Of a stretch of 7,648 bases of DNA, positions 1 to 7,070 are shown in pieces. The notes under the pieces were generated by a model that saw only the letters and a list, made by a program, of their open reading frames with translations, had not been told where the DNA came from and ran no database searches. Positions within the stretch are counted from its first letter, which is position 1. Each line of letters opens with the position of its first letter. Source of the DNA: Holosporales bacterium (lineage in GTDB: Bacteria > Pseudomonadota > Alphaproteobacteria > BNTO01); the NCBI GenBank assembly GCA_031290075.1, contig JAITOG010000090.1:1-7648 (forward strand), given 5' to 3'. The translations under genes were made by a program, and so were the position numbers.

Positions 1-103
1 TTTATCAAAAAAATAAAAGGCTTGTTTTCTACTGTTAAAAAAAAATGATCCTTGTAAACAGGGGTTTATAAGAGATATTTTTATGCAGGGGTGTAAGGAG
101 CCC

Positions 104-158
104 TGGTGCCCCTAAAGAATGCGGATTTTAATTGCTGCTTTTTTGGAGTTTGGGTATA
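104..158 (+). repeat. Partial copy of the window's repeat family (left module only)
   Basis: Positions 104-138 match 7084-7119 almost base for base (core: gcggattttaattgctgc), and 139-158 match 7154-7173 (six T's, then a GG-rich stretch ending gggtata). Relative to the copy at 7.1 kb, a 34-bp segment (7120-7153) is missing exactly between these two blocks. After 158 the similarity ends. GGGTATA at 152-158 has a perfect inverted partner TATACCC at 193-199, so this copy may have its own palindromic boundary. It lies just beyond the 3' end of the HPRT gene. The rest of 1-221 holds no gene I can support; CAGGG at 86-90 and CCCTG at 101-105 could pair as a short stem beside the repeat. Confidence 0.75.
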
Positions 159-221
159 AAAGACCCATTCATCAACCAAGGAAGTGCAATGATATACCCA
201 GAAGGACAACCGTTTAACCAT

Positions 222-878
222 TTATTTCACTTCATAAATATCTGAGAAGTTACGGCAATAATCATGATAGTCTAGACCAAAGCCTATTACAAAAACATTT
301 TTTGCTTCAATCCCTACAAAATCTGCTTTTTTAAGGCCATTTTTCTTTTCTCCGCATTTCTTATCTAATAACACAGCTGTATATACTTTTTTAGCGCCAT
401 TTTTTTTATAGAAATCAACTAATAATTCTAAAGTCTTCCCAGTATCAAGAATATCATCAACTAAAATAACAACTCTTCCTGAACAATTAATATTTGGCTT
501 TGTTCCCCATTTTAACTTTTCGCGCTCTTTGCCTTTGAAACTTGAAATATATAAGCAATCAACCTGTAAATCAAAATCAAGCTTTGTTAAAAGCTGCCCA
601 AAGAAAGGTAAGGCTCCTTTTAAAGTGCATACTATAATTGGGTTTTCCCCTTTAAATTTTGCATTCATTTCATTAGCAATTTTATTTATTGCTTTTTGGA
701 TTTGTTCATTTGTGTAAAGAACTTTTGATGTATTCATTAACTCAGCAATTTCTTTTACTTCAGACTTTATTGCAGGTTTAACTGAAAGATCCTTCTTAGA
801 AGCTACACACCCGCATAAGCTAACACAACACACACTTGCCAAAACTCTATTTAAAAAAGATTTTCCCAATGATTTCAT
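222..878 (-). CDS. hpt: Hypoxanthine phosphoribosyltransferase with lipoprotein-like N-terminus
   Basis: This protein (218 aa) is a type I phosphoribosyltransferase that would transfer PRPP ribose-phosphate to hypoxanthine or guanine in purine salvage. Visible motifs are LKGA at 86-89 (pyrophosphate-binding loop), the flexible-loop region from SSFKG at 112, the PRPP loop VDDILDTGKT at 140-149 with the presumed catalytic Asp145, DFVG at 186-189 (purine-binding region) and a typical C-terminus with GLDY at 201-204. Family members are usually about 170-185 aa and begin near VLYTNEQI (residue 53), so about 45 residues are extra. The extension has a basic start, a hydrophobic stretch and a lipobox LCGC with Cys24, like a lipoprotein signal. 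The start at 878 is backed by AAGGTGG just upstream. The in-frame Met48 would give a normal 171-aa cytosolic enzyme but has no clear ribosome site. Enzyme identity is firm; location is open. Confidence 0.9.
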   Translation of the reverse strand: MKSLGKSFLNRVLASVCCVSLCGCVASKKDLSVKPAIKSEVKEIAELMNTSKVLYTNEQIQKAINKIANEMNAKFKGENPIIVCTLKGALPFFGQLLTKLDFDLQVDCLYISSFKGKEREKLKWGTKPNINCSGRVVILVDDILDTGKTLELLVDFYKKNGAKKVYTAVLLDKKCGEKKNGLKKADFVGIEAKNVFVIGFGLDYHDYCRNFSDIYEVK

Positions 879-881
879 ATC

Positions 882-888
882 CCACCTT
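882..888 (-). promoter_or_regulatory. Ribosome binding site deciding the long HPRT start
   Basis: On the minus strand AAGGTGG lies a few bases before the ATG at 878 and differs from the ideal AAGGAGG at one base. It is the best such site among the minus-strand genes here. It favours translation of the full 218-residue form over the internal Met48 start, which has no comparable site. Confidence 0.65.
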
Positions 889-943
889 CTTCTTAATACA
901 AAAATTCAACTTTTTGCTGAAATAACTATTTTTCATTTAAATC

Positions 944-956
944 ACACTTGCAGTGT
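944..956. other. Short inverted repeat upstream of the HPRT gene
   Basis: ACACT-TGC-AGTGT forms a perfect 5-bp stem with a 3-nt loop, followed on the plus strand by four T's. It lies about 66 nt before the HPRT start in the 130-nt gap after uppP. It could be an operator-like site or a weak terminator; nothing in the sequence decides between these. Confidence 0.25.
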
Positions 957-990
957 TTTTGCAATTGTAATATTGAAATAAAACAAAATT

Positions 991-1030
991 ATTTAATTAA
1001 GAATAAAACTATTTAATTAAGAATAAAATT
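991..1030. repeat. 20-bp tandem duplication over the uppP stop codon
   Basis: Positions 991-1010 and 1011-1030 are two adjacent copies of a 20-bp AT-rich unit beginning atttaattaagaataaaa, differing at one base. The uppP stop codon (1009-1011) sits on the junction. It is probably a local slippage duplication that changed or moved the very C-terminus of UppP. Confidence 0.8.
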
Positions 1031-1884
1031 AATCCACCTAAAATAATTCTGTATAATCCGAAAATAAAAAAGGAATGATTTTTTATATATTTATTTAATG
1101 CATATAATATTAAAAAACTAAAAATTGAAAATAAGATAAAAATAAGCGGTTCAAATTTAAAATAAATCTCCTCATTGTAATTTATTAAATTTAGTGTGTC
1201 GAAGGCTATGCTGACCAATGATATTGGAATTGCTAGTAAACAAGAAAATTTCAAAGATTCTTTGCGGTTAATTCCTAAAAAGCGTAAAACCGTTATACAA
1301 ACGCCCATACGACTTACTCCAGGCATAAAAAGAGCAAAAATTTGCGTCAAGCCAACAAAAAAAGCTTTTTTCTCTGTTATCTTTCCATCTTGTTCCAACA
1401 TTTTCCAACGATCAATAAAGAGTAGTAAAAAACCAAAAACTATAGAATTAATTGCAATAATTGAGGAATTTTTTTTTAAAATATTTAAAAAAGACAAAGG
1501 AATAATAAAAGACAACAACCAAAAAATACCAAATGCAAAAGTTGCAATTATGAGGCTCCGAAGATATACAATTTCATCTGAAGTTTTATTTATTTTTTTT
1601 TGGAAAAAAAATATGTATAAAAAATTTTTTAATACATTGAAGCAATCTTTCCAAAAAAAACAAATAAAAGCTAATAAAGGAATTAGATTCATCATTATTT
1701 TTTGAAGAATATTTAATTGTACATCCCCAAAAAAAGCAGAAAATAACACAACATGCGCTCCAGAACTTATTGGAAGAGACTCTGTAATACTTTGAATTCC
1801 AAGTATAATGTTTGATAGACTTTGCACTTTAATTAAAAAAAATAGCTTCAAAGACAACGCGAGTATGGCATATGTTTTTTTCAT
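1009..1884 (-). CDS. uppP: Undecaprenyl-diphosphatase UppP (BacA family)
   Basis: This integral inner-membrane protein (291 aa) would remove a phosphate from undecaprenyl diphosphate, regenerating the lipid carrier for peptidoglycan and other envelope polymers; the family also gives bacitracin tolerance. The first family motif is present as GIQSITESLPISS at 29-41, with Gln31 and Glu35 fitting the (E/Q)xxxE catalytic pattern, and His44 follows. The second motif is PGVSR at 188-192, with conserved Arg192. Several long hydrophobic segments fill the rest. Usual members read SRS where this has SRM (191-193). The N-terminus carries about 20 more residues than typical members and has no Shine-Dalgarno site, so the real start could be the GTG at codon 20. 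The ATG at 1884 lies inside an inverted repeat (1864-1892). The gene precedes the HPRT gene by 130 nt on the same strand. Confidence 0.9.
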   Translation of the reverse strand: MKKTYAILALSLKLFFLIKVQSLSNIILGIQSITESLPISSGAHVVLFSAFFGDVQLNILQKIMMNLIPLLAFICFFWKDCFNVLKNFLYIFFFQKKINKTSDEIVYLRSLIIATFAFGIFWLLSFIIPLSFLNILKKNSSIIAINSIVFGFLLLFIDRWKMLEQDGKITEKKAFFVGLTQIFALFMPGVSRMGVCITVLRFLGINRKESLKFSCLLAIPISLVSIAFDTLNLINYNEEIYFKFEPLIFILFSIFSFLILYALNKYIKNHSFFIFGLYRIILGGLILFLIK

Positions 1885-1892
1885 ATGCTATA
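1864..1892. promoter_or_regulatory. Hairpin enclosing the uppP start codon
   Basis: GCATATG (1868-1874) and CATATGC (1882-1888) are perfect inverted repeats separated by seven T's, and three further base pairs extend the stem beyond one imperfect position. In the uppP mRNA the start codon would lie in the stem with an A7 loop. This could hide the start codon, but the stem is AT-rich and weak. The same DNA is also upstream of the plus-strand tRNA gene. Confidence 0.45.
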
Positions 1893-1929
1893 AATAATGT
1901 ATTGTTTCATTAGTTAGAAATAATTTTTT

Positions 1930-2004
1930 CGGGAAGTAGCGTAGTCTGGTTAGCGCGCCTGCCTTGGGAGCAGGAGGTCGGAGGTTCAAATCCTCTTTTC
2001 CCGA
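1930..2004 (+). tRNA. tRNA-Pro (anticodon TGG)
   Basis: The sequence folds as a standard cloverleaf. The acceptor stem is CGGGAAG with TTTCCCG (one G-T pair) and discriminator A at 2004. The D-arm region contains AGTCTGGTTAGC. The anticodon stem CCTGC/GCAGG holds loop CTTGGGA, giving anticodon TGG. The T-arm is GGAGG-TTCAAAT-CCTC. A 5' C and the CGGG...CCCGA ends are typical of bacterial tRNA-Pro. CCA is not encoded (TCA follows), so it must be added by CCA nucleotidyltransferase. It stands alone, on the strand opposite to both neighbours. Confidence 0.96.
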
Positions 2005-2024
2005 TCATTTAATTATGATTCCTA

Positions 2025-2053
2025 AAACCCATAGAACTGTATTCTCTAGGTTT
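2025..2053. terminator. Imperfect hairpin between tRNA-Pro and the ABC-F gene
   Basis: AAACCCATAGAA (2025-2036) and TTCTCTAGGTTT (2042-2053) pair at 10 of 12 positions around a 5-nt loop. It lies between two convergent transcripts, 20 nt after the tRNA and at the 3' end of the ABC-F gene (stop at 2056), where a bidirectional terminator would be expected. No strong T-run follows on either strand, so the call is tentative. Confidence 0.35.
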
Positions 2054-2055
2054 AA

Positions 2056-3630
2056 CTATAAAACACCAATTAGTTCAGCTTTTTTATATTTATCCATTTT
2101 GAAAATATGGGTAGAAAAAGAATTAATAAACGCTCTATTGTGACTAACAAATAAAACAGTTCCTTCATAACGTTCAAGTGCTGAAGAAAGTGCTTCAACG
2201 CTAGACATATCTAAATGGTTTGTTGGCTCATCTAAGATTAAAAAGTTATTTTTTTGCGCAAGAAGCGCAGCAATTGCTACCTTACTCTTTTCTCCTCCAG
2301 ATAAAACCTTAACTTGTTTTTTAATATCATCCTTTGTAATAAATAAGTTTCCAAGCAAAGAACGCGCCTGAGTTTGCGCGATTTTAGGAGCTAATGCCAA
2401 AATATTATCTAAAACATTTTTATCTTTATCAAGCATATCAAGCTGCTCTTGCGAATAATATCCAATACTTACATTTGTTCCAATATTACATTCTCCGAAA
2501 ATAAAAGGGATTTCCTTTACAATACTTTTAAGTAACGTAGACTTTCCAATTCCATTTGGGCCAATTATTGCAATTTTATCACCTCGCATAATCTTTAGGG
2601 AAAGCTGTTTATTTAAAATATGGTCTCCATAGCCAATAGAAACATCTTCAATATTTAAAACAATTTTTCCGCTTGGTTTTTCTACAGACATTTTAAAATG
2701 AGCAGTTTTATTGGTTTCTTCGATATCAAGGTGCATTTCAAGTTGTTTTAGCCTTTCAATCATCTTTATTTTGCTTTGTGCCTGCTTTGCTTTGGTAGCT
2801 TTTGCTCTAAACCTATCAACAAAAGCTTGCATGTGATCTTGCTTTCTTTGAAGAGAAATTTTTTCTCTTTGAACTTGCATTGCATGTTCCTCTTTTTGCA
2901 TTAAAAACGAATCGAAATTCCCATTATAAACACGCAAAATTCCTTTAGACATCTGCACTGTTACGTCGGAAAGGTTGTTCAAAAAATCCCTATCGTGAGA
3001 CACAAAAAGCAAGGTTCCTCGAAATGATTTTAAATATTGTTCTAACCAAGATAAACTAGGCAAATCAAGATGATTCGTTGGCTCATCTAAAATAAGGAAA
3101 TTGGGATTATTTATAAGTAATTTTGCTAATTCTAAGCGCATACGCCAACCACCAGAAAGCGTTTTGGGATGATGTTTAAATTGTTCGGTTTCAAAGCCTA
3201 ATCCAACCAAAATTCCTTTTGAATCTGATTCAAGGGTATAACCGCCTTTATCTGCACATTCCTTTTCTATTTTCTCATATTCTTCATATACTTCATCTGA
3301 ATAATTTTCAGAAATACGCTTTAATAAAGCTTCTCTTTTTTCAAATAAATCGCAAAGTGTTTTATTACCAGAAACACATTCCAAAAGTATCGTTTCCTTT
3401 GGGGTTTCATTTGGAGATTGCGGCAAATAAGCTAAAATGCAGTCTTTTGGAATAATAACATTTCCGCTGTCGTAATCTTCTAAATTACACAAAATATTCA
3501 AAAAAGTTGTTTTTCCTACTCCATTCGCACCTATAAGTGCAACATTAGCATTTGTTGGAAATTGATAAGAAAAGTTATCCAAGATAACCTTTCCTCCAAA
3601 ATTTTTTGAAAGATTTTGTATAATAATCAT
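2056..3630 (-). CDS. ABC-F family ATPase (ribosome-associated type)
   Basis: This is a soluble protein (524 aa) of two ATP-binding cassettes with no membrane segments. The first cassette has Walker A GANGVGKT at 34-41, signature LSGGW at 158-162, Walker B with Glu183 and switch His212. The second has Walker A GPNGIGKS at 357-364, signature LSGGE at 443-447, Walker B with Glu468 and switch His497. Between them, about 240-325, lies the charged helical linker (FRAKATKAKQAQSK) that in ABC-F proteins reaches into the ribosomal tRNA exit site. Family roles include translation-factor action (EttA type) and antibiotic protection. The SGGWRMR form of the first signature resembles the YheS group, but the YheS C-terminal extension is absent, so I give no symbol. 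It starts 55 nt after gatB with no clear ribosome site. A perfect AT-only inverted repeat (3633-3649) sits just before the start codon. Confidence 0.93.
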   Translation of the reverse strand: MIIIQNLSKNFGGKVILDNFSYQFPTNANVALIGANGVGKTTFLNILCNLEDYDSGNVIIPKDCILAYLPQSPNETPKETILLECVSGNKTLCDLFEKREALLKRISENYSDEVYEEYEKIEKECADKGGYTLESDSKGILVGLGFETEQFKHHPKTLSGGWRMRLELAKLLINNPNFLILDEPTNHLDLPSLSWLEQYLKSFRGTLLFVSHDRDFLNNLSDVTVQMSKGILRVYNGNFDSFLMQKEEHAMQVQREKISLQRKQDHMQAFVDRFRAKATKAKQAQSKIKMIERLKQLEMHLDIEETNKTAHFKMSVEKPSGKIVLNIEDVSIGYGDHILNKQLSLKIMRGDKIAIIGPNGIGKSTLLKSIVKEIPFIFGECNIGTNVSIGYYSQEQLDMLDKDKNVLDNILALAPKIAQTQARSLLGNLFITKDDIKKQVKVLSGGEKSKVAIAALLAQKNNFLILDEPTNHLDMSSVEALSSALERYEGTVLFVSHNRAFINSFSTHIFKMDKYKKAELIGVL

Positions 3631-3685
3631 TGAATTATTTTAAATAATTAAAAGAAGTCTATTGAATTTACCATTAAATAATAAA

Positions 3686-5341
3686 CTATAAATCAAGCTC
3701 TTGATACAATAATTTATTTACAACATCCGGGGAAGCTTGGCCTTTGAACTTTTTCATAACTTGTCCTACAAAAAAGCCAAACACTGAAGTTCTTCCGTTT
3801 TTATATTCAGCAACAATTCCTGGATTTTCAGCAATAATTTTCCTAATCTCTGGAAGAATTTCAGCTTCAGATGATATTTGCTTTAATCCCAGCGATTCCA
3901 CAATTTCTATCGGCTCTGCTATCCCTTCTTTCCACATCTTTTCAAATACAGTTTTTGCAATTTTCCCAGAAATTGTTCCATCTTGAATTAAAGCAATTAA
4001 TTTCGCTATTGCTAAAGGCGTAATACTTATAGACTTCTTTCGTAACTCAATTTCTTCTGCAAATTTGTTCGTCGCTTCGATGCTCGAATCCTCATGGGGT
4101 TTTTGGGAAATCTGTGATTCCCCCCAATCCCCCTCATGTATATCTACACTCTGGTTCTGCGCTTCGTATGCTACTTCAACTTTGCTAGAAGAAATTGGTT
4201 TCGAAAGAAATCTAATAGAAAGATCATTTTCCTTCATAACTGCAAATAAATCTCCAATGATCCAATTAGCTACTAATTTATATGCTTTTAAAGCATCACT
4301 AAACCCGCCAAAAGCAATAGCCTCATCGTAAAATAAGCTGATTTTTCTGTCTGAGGTTAGTATAGTTGCATCATATTCGCTAAGGCCAAAATCTTTTATA
4401 AAGCGCCGTTTTTTATCGTCAGGAAGCTCGGGCATATTGTCAGCTATTGACTGTATACGTTCCTTCGTTAAAATAAGAGCTGGTAAATCAGGATCCGGAA
4501 AATAGCGGTAATCATCAGCATCCTCCTTTTCACGCATTGTCATTGTTACGCCGCTATTTACATCAAATAACCTAGTTTCCTGAACTATTTTACCGCCTCC
4601 TTCTAAAATCTCCATTTGACGCTCAATTTCATATGTTAGCGCGGCTTGCATAAACTTAAAGGAATTTAGATTTTTTATTTCTGCTCGAGTCCCAAAAGGA
4701 GTTTGAGGTTTATGCATAGAAATATTTGCATCAACCCTAAAATTTCCTTGCTCCATGTTTCCATTGCAAGTTTCAAGATACTGAACCAAAGCATGCAATT
4801 TTTTAGCAACAAAAACGGCTTGAAAAACAGATCGCATATCTGGCTCCGTTACTATTTCCATCAATGCAATTCCTGAACGATTCAAATCTACAAACGATTT
4901 ATCAGGTGCTAAATCATGAATGTTTTTTCCGGCATCTTGCTCTAAATGGATTCTTGTAATTCCTATGCGCACAATCTCTTGCTCATTTTCTGCAGATTCG
5001 CCTATTTCAACATATCCCCCTGTAACAATTGGGTAAAAGAATTGAGAAATCTGGTATCCAGATGGCAAATCTGGGTAAAAATAATTTTTTCTGTCAAAAA
5101 CAGATATTTCATTAATTTTTCCGTAGATCCCTAGTCCCGTCTTTATAGCTAAATCAATACATTTAGAATTAATAACTGGTAATACTCCAGGCATTCCAGC
5201 ATCAAAGAAATTTACGCGCGAATTAGGGCCATCTTCCCCTGAAGTTGCTGAACTGCTGAATAATTTCGAATTAGATGCAACCTGCGCATGAATTTCTAAA
5301 CCTATAACAACTTCCCAACCATTTACCAAATTATTATTCAT
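3686..5341 (-). CDS. gatB: Aspartyl/glutamyl-tRNA amidotransferase subunit B, with in-frame repeat insertion
   Basis: GatB (551 aa) phosphorylates Glu-tRNA(Gln) or Asp-tRNA(Asn) and, using ammonia from GatA, makes Gln-tRNA(Gln) or Asn-tRNA(Asn). The N-terminus VVIGLEIHAQ (11-20) and the stretches FYPDLPSGYQISQ (88-100), HLEQDAGK (132-139) and YRYFPDPDLP (278-287) mark the catalytic cradle. The helical region continues to about 376, and ISGKIAK (457-463) and the C-terminus form the tail domain. Family members are usually about 475-500 aa. The surplus is residues about 377-437, from LSKPISS to LRKKS, which resemble no GatB sequence I know and coincide with a palindromic DNA repeat. Taking out 61 codons at TA sites would join DLSI to ISITPLA and give 490 aa. 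The frame is intact, so the protein is probably functional with an extra surface segment. It starts 24 nt after gatA with a weak AGG ribosome site. Confidence 0.96.
   Translation of the reverse strand: MNNNLVNGWEVVIGLEIHAQVASNSKLFSSSATSGEDGPNSRVNFFDAGMPGVLPVINSKCIDLAIKTGLGIYGKINEISVFDRKNYFYPDLPSGYQISQFFYPIVTGGYVEIGESAENEQEIVRIGITRIHLEQDAGKNIHDLAPDKSFVDLNRSGIALMEIVTEPDMRSVFQAVFVAKKLHALVQYLETCNGNMEQGNFRVDANISMHKPQTPFGTRAEIKNLNSFKFMQAALTYEIERQMEILEGGGKIVQETRLFDVNSGVTMTMREKEDADDYRYFPDPDLPALILTKERIQSIADNMPELPDDKKRRFIKDFGLSEYDATILTSDRKISLFYDEAIAFGGFSDALKAYKLVANWIIGDLFAVMKENDLSIRFLSKPISSSKVEVAYEAQNQSVDIHEGDWGESQISQKPHEDSSIEATNKFAEEIELRKKSISITPLAIAKLIALIQDGTISGKIAKTVFEKMWKEGIAEPIEIVESLGLKQISSEAEILPEIRKIIAENPGIVAEYKNGRTSVFGFFVGQVMKKFKGQASPDVVNKLLYQELDL
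4026..4218 (-). repeat. Palindromic element inserted in frame in gatB
   Basis: The outer arms 4026-4067 and 4177-4218 are inverted copies about 42 bp long, roughly 80% identical by eye with two compensating one-base gaps. An inner stem, GGGAAATC (4105-4112) and GATTCCCC (4116-4123), surrounds loop TGT at 4113-4115, so the whole unit is a nested imperfect palindrome. About 4031-4145 (reverse strand) is a near copy of 7171-7285. Both ends contain TA (4030-4031 and 4213-4214); the span 4030-4212 is 183 nt, exactly 61 codons. The gatB frame reads through it as LSKPISS...IHEG...KPHEDSSIE...TNKFAEEI. It resembles the Rickettsia palindromic elements in behaviour; I do not recognise its sequence as one of them. 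Confidence 0.88.
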
Positions 5342-5365
5342 TGTATTACCTAAATAAAGGACTCA

Positions 5366-6823
5366 CTATAATTTATGCGCATCTTCAACAATTGCTGAAA
5401 CATTAAATAACCGTTGCTCTGATAGCTTGGGACCAATAAATTGAATTCCAAGTGGTAGCCCATCGCCGGTTTGCCCTCCAGGAATTGAAATGCCTGGAAA
5501 CCCAGCAATATTCACCGAAACGGTAAAAATATCATTTAAATACATATCTACGTTGCTCATTTTATTTCCTTCTTCAGTTCCAAAGGCACCACCAGTTGTT
5601 GTTGGAGCTAAAATTAAATCAACTTTTTTAAATGCTTCATCAAAATCTTCCTTAATTTTTACTTGTACTTTTTTAGCTAAAATATAATAGGAATCATATC
5701 CTCCTTTTGAAAGAACAAAGGTTCCAATAAAAATTCTGCGGCGAACTTCTTTTCCAAATCCTATACGCCTTGTTTCTTTATACATATCTGAAAGATTTTT
5801 GGGATTTTCCACTCTAAAACCAAATCGCACTCCATCATATCTAGCTAAATTTGATGAAGCTTCTGCAGGTTGAATAATATAATATGCAGGCAGAGCATAT
5901 TTTAGATTTTTTAATGAGATTTCGATAAATTCTGCTCCTAATCCCTTTAAAATCTCAATATTTTCCTTTAAAACTCTATTTAAATCTTCTGAAAGATTTT
6001 CAAAGCATTCAAAGGGAAGGCCTATTTTTATACCTTTAGCTGAGGGTTTTAAATTAGCCAAGTAGTCTAAACGCTCTCCAGGAAGCGATGTTGAATCATT
6101 CTTATCAAAACTTGCCATTACAGACAGCATTAATGCAGCATCTCTAACATCACGCGCAATTGGTCCAGCCTGATCTAAGGACGAAGCAAGTGCAATCATT
6201 CCGTAACGTGAGCACAAGCCATAAGTTGGCTTTATTCCAACAGTTCCCGTGAAGGAGGCTGGCTGCCTGATAGACCCCCCAGTATCTGAAGCTGTAGAGG
6301 ATAATACCATGTGCGCAGCAACTGCTGCTGCAGATCCGCCTGAAGATCCTCCAGGAACTAAATCTTTTTCAGGGAATTTTTTGCTTCGAATAGGGCTTAT
6401 AACATTGCCATAGTAGCTTGTAATATTGGATGATCCCATGGCGAACTCATCCATATTCGTTTTTCCAAGGAAAACAGCCCCTTCGTTCAACAGGTTTTGA
6501 GAAACCGTTGATTCATATTGTGGAATAAAATTTTCTAAAATCTTTGAACCTGCTGTTGTACGAATTCCTTTTGTACAATACAAATCCTTTATTCCTAGCG
6601 GGGCTCCCTCTAATTTTCCCGCATTTCCTGCTTTGATCTTTTCATCAGACTTTTTGGCTTGCATAAGAGCATGGTCAAAAGTTTCAGTAATAAACACATT
6701 TAAATGTCTTTGCTTTTCACTTTCTAATATGAATGCTTGCGTTAATTCAACTGATGAATTTTTTTTTTCTTTAAGGTTCTTAACTGCTTCAACCAAAGTT
6801 AAGTTACATAAATCGTTACACAC
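5366..6823 (-). CDS. gatA: Aspartyl/glutamyl-tRNA amidotransferase subunit A
   Basis: GatA (485 aa) is the amidase-signature subunit that releases ammonia from glutamine for the GatB reaction. The Ser-cisSer-Lys triad is visible: Lys79 in GIKD, Ser160 in PGGSSGGSAAAVA, and nucleophile Ser184 in DTGGSIRQPAS. Other family blocks are GKTNMDEFAMGSS (120-132), GIKPTYG (196-202) and the C-terminal GDGLPLGIQFIG. Length fits the usual 480-495, with no insertion like the one in gatB. The start is a GTG at 6823 with no Shine-Dalgarno site; no better start exists in this frame, and the N-terminus LTLVEAVKNLKEK matches where family members begin. It heads gatA-gatB. The gatC gene that often precedes gatA in alphaproteobacteria is absent from the upstream sequence, where repeat and transposon debris lies instead. 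Confidence 0.97.
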   Translation of the reverse strand: MCNDLCNLTLVEAVKNLKEKKNSSVELTQAFILESEKQRHLNVFITETFDHALMQAKKSDEKIKAGNAGKLEGAPLGIKDLYCTKGIRTTAGSKILENFIPQYESTVSQNLLNEGAVFLGKTNMDEFAMGSSNITSYYGNVISPIRSKKFPEKDLVPGGSSGGSAAAVAAHMVLSSTASDTGGSIRQPASFTGTVGIKPTYGLCSRYGMIALASSLDQAGPIARDVRDAALMLSVMASFDKNDSTSLPGERLDYLANLKPSAKGIKIGLPFECFENLSEDLNRVLKENIEILKGLGAEFIEISLKNLKYALPAYYIIQPAEASSNLARYDGVRFGFRVENPKNLSDMYKETRRIGFGKEVRRRIFIGTFVLSKGGYDSYYILAKKVQVKIKEDFDEAFKKVDLILAPTTTGGAFGTEEGNKMSNVDMYLNDIFTVSVNIAGFPGISIPGGQTGDGLPLGIQFIGPKLSEQRLFNVSAIVEDAHKL

Positions 6824-6914
6824 GCTAATAATTTAATAAAATACACCATATTTTTGTCTAGCATAAATGCAGACCTGACGCAATTTATGTTTTTGGCTTA
6901 CCACCCCAGGGCTT

Positions 6915-7070
6915 TTAGTTCTTAAGTATAAAGTGTATAGGTTTTCTAGGAAACCGTGAACATTCAAATAAAAAATTAGATGTTGAAGTATTCAATTTTG
7001 CAGCTAAAGCAATAAGCATGTTTCTAAGTAAGCCATAACTTCTGCAGAGTTTCCCTTTATTTGTTTCACT
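6915..7070 (-). other. Unidentified short open frame, possibly a gene remnant
   Basis: A 51-codon stretch with no clear start of its own runs from just after the TGA at 7071-7073 to TAA at 6915-6917, in the same frame as the transposase-repeat reading frame above it. It would read ...YGLLRNMLIALAAKLN... and end PRKPIHFILKN, which looks more like real protein than random frame, possibly the C-terminal tail of a lost transposase or other gene. I cannot assign a family. The rest of 6824-7083 shows no gene. The low confidence concerns whether this was ever coding. Confidence 0.25.

Noticed and set aside
1..103. Possible terminator or upstream gene end at the left edge
   Set aside because: A and T runs are present but no convincing stem with a T-tail and no coding frame with recognisable content.
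1196..1705. Plus-strand open frame of 169 codons opposite uppP
   Set aside because: It is rich in Lys and Ile and has no recognisable motif, and it mirrors a clear UppP membrane protein. It is an antisense shadow of an AT-rich gene.
3633..3649. Perfect AT-only palindrome before the ABC-F start as a terminator
   Set aside because: It has no GC pairs and no T-run, and would fold weakly; in this base composition it may be chance.
4026..4218. CRISPR or tRNA-like explanation for the gatB repeat
   Set aside because: There are no regularly spaced direct repeats and no cloverleaf; the structure is a single nested palindrome.
4065..4331. Plus-strand open frame opposite gatB
   Set aside because: No ribosome site or family motif as a gene. 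Its first part is the antisense reading of the palindromic element, which I report as a property of the repeat, not as a gene.
6838..6900. Promoter for gatA
   Set aside because: Only poor -35/-10 candidates (such as TTGCGT with TAGACA) are visible on the minus strand, not enough to support a feature.
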